Notes under the pieces: model-generated
The model's input: the letters and a program-made list of their open reading frames with translations, nothing else
Told to the model about the DNA's origin: nothing
The model's database searches: none
In this document: positions 15,401-16,223 of the stretch, piece by piece
Layout: every line of letters starts with the position of its first letter
How positions within the stretch are numbered: the stretch's first letter is position 1
Assembly (NCBI GenBank): GCA_902478395.1
Contig: CABSKZ010000029.1
Location: 1 to 16,223, forward strand
Direction: 5' to 3'
Origin: an uncultured Eubacteriales bacterium
GTDB lineage: Bacteria; Bacillota; Clostridia; UBA1381; UBA9506
DNA length: 16,223 nucleotides
Program-made: the position numbers and the translations under genes

Positions 15401-16223
15401 AATCAGCGCATCAAGGACAACAGCACAATTACATCAGATATTGAGTTGCCGGAACAGGGCGAAAACGGAAGTATCATCAGTTGGAAGTCCGACACGCCGT
15501 CAAGCATTACGGACGACGGGAAGGTCACCCGCAAAACAAATGATGTAACGGTGATCCTGACGGCGACTCTAACGAAGGGAAGCACAACGGAAACACTGAA
15601 TAAAAAAGTCATTGTAAAGGGAACCGACTCTGGTTCCGGCGGTTCCGGCGGCGGCGGAGGCATCTCTCATACGGGTGGCGGCAGCACGAATATCAATACC
15701 GTACTCCCCGGCCGTGACACTGTAGAAGAACCAATCGAGGAAGATAAAATATTTGAGGACCTCGGCCAGGTTGCGTGGGCAGAAGAAGCAATTGAGGCGC
15801 TATATGAAAAAGGCGTAGTCAATGGCCGGGCGGACAAACAGTTTGCCCCGCAGGAGCAGGTCACCCGTGCAGAATTCGTAAAAATGATTTCGCTGGTTCT
15901 GGAACTCCCTCAGGCACAAGGCAGCTTTAATGATGTGGCAGAGAATTCCTGGTATGCAGACTGTGTATATGCGGCGGCAAATGCTGGAATCGTGATGGGG
16001 GACAACGGCAGCTTCTATCCGGACAACAATATCAGCAGAGAAGACATGGCAGCCATCATCTGCCGGGCACTCGTTTATGCAGAAAAGACATTAGCCGCTG
16101 CCGGTGAGCTGGCCTTTGATGATGCGGAAGCCATCGCGCCTTATGCAAAAGAAGCGGTGCAGACATTAGTAGAAATGAAAATTATGCAGGGGACGGGCGC
16201 TTCGTTCGAACCAAAACGCGGAG
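12428..16223 (+). CDS. Large modular SLH-anchored surface protein with Ig-like repeats and a discoidin-like domain (3' end outside window)
   Basis: Open without a stop from 12428 to the window end (1,265 codons); the C-terminus is missing. AAAGGAG (12412-12418) lies 9 bases before the ATG. Signal peptide is about 1-26 (VLA site). Ig-like modules of the 'atrophied bacterial Ig' kind recur at about 28-101, 309-394, 679-760, 765-855 and 978-1066, each with W[TVK]S then S or D (Trp57, 347, 711, 801, 1019) and a later DG-V-TRP-like turn. A degenerate copy without the Trp lies at 396-480. Two longer beta-rich modules (about 105-308 and 483-678) look like jelly-roll, LamG-type folds. Residues 856-978 resemble an F5/8C (discoidin, CBM32-like) sugar-binding domain. 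A Gly/Ser linker (about 1065-1107) leads to SLH repeats from 1108, 1165 and about 1229, the last cut by the window edge. The likely role is binding of polysaccharide or host/plant polymer at the cell wall. No catalytic domain is recognised. Confidence 0.88.
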   Translation, partial: MIKKCSMICLTVLMVLSVCTAVPVLASEGLAELAVPAVAWQNFTLPAQTPQGDTVTWTSSDETVISSTGVVARPAFMEESETVILTAQAGGSTKSFEVFVPHIAPFGKPIVMEDFADENSLKVKLDKGSFAGGTAEFVVDEGRTALKVGKAQADAANNARLSFMLPETAGSAEAPIVDVRVMLKAAKRGNTLWIYGSKDLTSRVGSHSSGNFMVVAYDNAAQKNLGFPPYTWGEVRHRFNFDTTGGRTPTVTVWGNKNQCLTDVPTYRKDIANPATDVARLYCDMSWPAGDEELFEYYDYMCVTERPSDDKAALIADAKAALDLGDLSAVSANLTLPDTSGYAEVQWVSSNPELIAPDGTVTLPETGEEDVTLTAVILCDDAVETKEFTAHLGVDEEKNINEDIDSVHVPLLLKDDLKIPNPLPNGTIATILSNDADVLAADGTVTRPADKSRYVPFQIKYVNGSLEVVKDYATIVVRAVPTSEMDGYYQDFDNLTEEGLATIGYTIGDDMKNNGVTKIMTDEVSGSKVLSIKNTSGSSYTPNLKFTSLSGVVGIEFDIRIGGEGNLLYVYDGPTFTMTTSASGTVDVRSRTATCQPLKNADPNRWYNLKMLIDYRPVMNGTGDSTFSFWVDGELACEDFLTRQNGSTVNRFLIGNSALNAEYRYDNMKVYADCTEELAAAVDKFVLNDIDAVMDNLTLPNRLDGGIKIEWVSSDDAYIKSDGTITRPGKGEPDKTVTLYAILQKNDTQEIKAFDVTLKSQYSDEDSVDFDWNQLNISGLDDVRSDLMLSNRGPNNTLITWTSSDEGVIKIENGKGIVTRPSYLEGKRYEEVTLTATITKGTVSKVKTFTAKVPKMNYAYKKSVSASSSMSSNTYLNLVDENYETWWQPQQTTGQSILIDLTKDTFLSMCEIYPKGEVGSVSLEYSTDNITYKTLAVPTLVNGRLVSSFPKIKARYIKASFASMGADSGVYEVELYRVTDAEDVEADIAWLNQRIKDNSTITSDIELPEQGENGSIISWKSDTPSSITDDGKVTRKTNDVTVILTATLTKGSTTETLNKKVIVKGTDSGSGGSGGGGGISHTGGGSTNINTVLPGRDTVEEPIEEDKIFEDLGQVAWAEEAIEALYEKGVVNGRADKQFAPQEQVTRAEFVKMISLVLELPQAQGSFNDVAENSWYADCVYAAANAGIVMGDNGSFYPDNNISREDMAAIICRALVYAEKTLAAAGELAFDDAEAIAPYAKEAVQTLVEMKIMQGTGASFEPKRG

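Noticed and set aside
15626..15700. Gly/Ser-coding repeat as a microsatellite or recombination site
   Set aside because: It is explained as a flexible linker between the Ig-like and SLH parts of the surface protein; the reading frame is unbroken through it.

Overview
The window looks like a chromosome segment of an anaerobic, Gram-positive member of the Bacillota, class Clostridia. The evidence is the strong purine-rich Shine-Dalgarno sites (AGGAGG type) ahead of most genes, the zinc-finger form of ribosomal protein L28, a membrane-anchored FtsK/SpoIIIE translocase, two S-layer homology (SLH) proteins and intrinsic terminators. Species cannot be fixed from the sequence alone.

Layout. A short ComEA-like DNA-uptake protein is read leftward (122..508). 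It is divided from the rightward genes by about 620 bases without a convincing protein gene. That gap holds an extended -10 promoter (TGATATAAT) followed by a densely foldable stretch that I interpret as a structured non-coding RNA (about 704..962). A second foldable block and a weak terminator-like hairpin then run up to the ftsK ribosome binding site. Next come three closely packed housekeeping genes: ftsK/spoIIIE, a YgiQ-family radical SAM gene, and folD. The folD start lies 89 bases inside the ygiQ-like gene in another frame.

A separate promoter at 6476..6504 starts a three-gene unit: kduI, a small unknown lipoprotein gene, and kduD, closed by a strong terminator at 8718..8749. KduI and KduD carry out two consecutive steps in the breakdown of unsaturated uronates released from pectin or other uronic-acid polysaccharides, ending at 2-keto-3-deoxygluconate. 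A cysteine-rich DUF3795 protein and rpmB (L28, with its own promoter and terminator) follow.

The right third encodes two secreted cell-surface proteins in tandem, 43 bases apart. The first (9772..12384) has N-terminal SLH domains and a long beta-rich part I do not recognise. The second starts at 12428 and is still open at the window end (more than 1,265 residues). It is a chain of Ig-like modules, two probable jelly-roll modules, one discoidin-like (F5/8C) module, a Gly/Ser linker and C-terminal SLH repeats. A plausible but unproven link with the kdu genes is that this cell binds polysaccharide at its surface and ferments the uronates. No polysaccharide lyase, transporter, kdgK or kdgA lies within the window.

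No defence system, CRISPR array, insertion sequence, prophage or tRNA was found. The most interesting unexplained item is the candidate structured RNA between comEA and ftsK.
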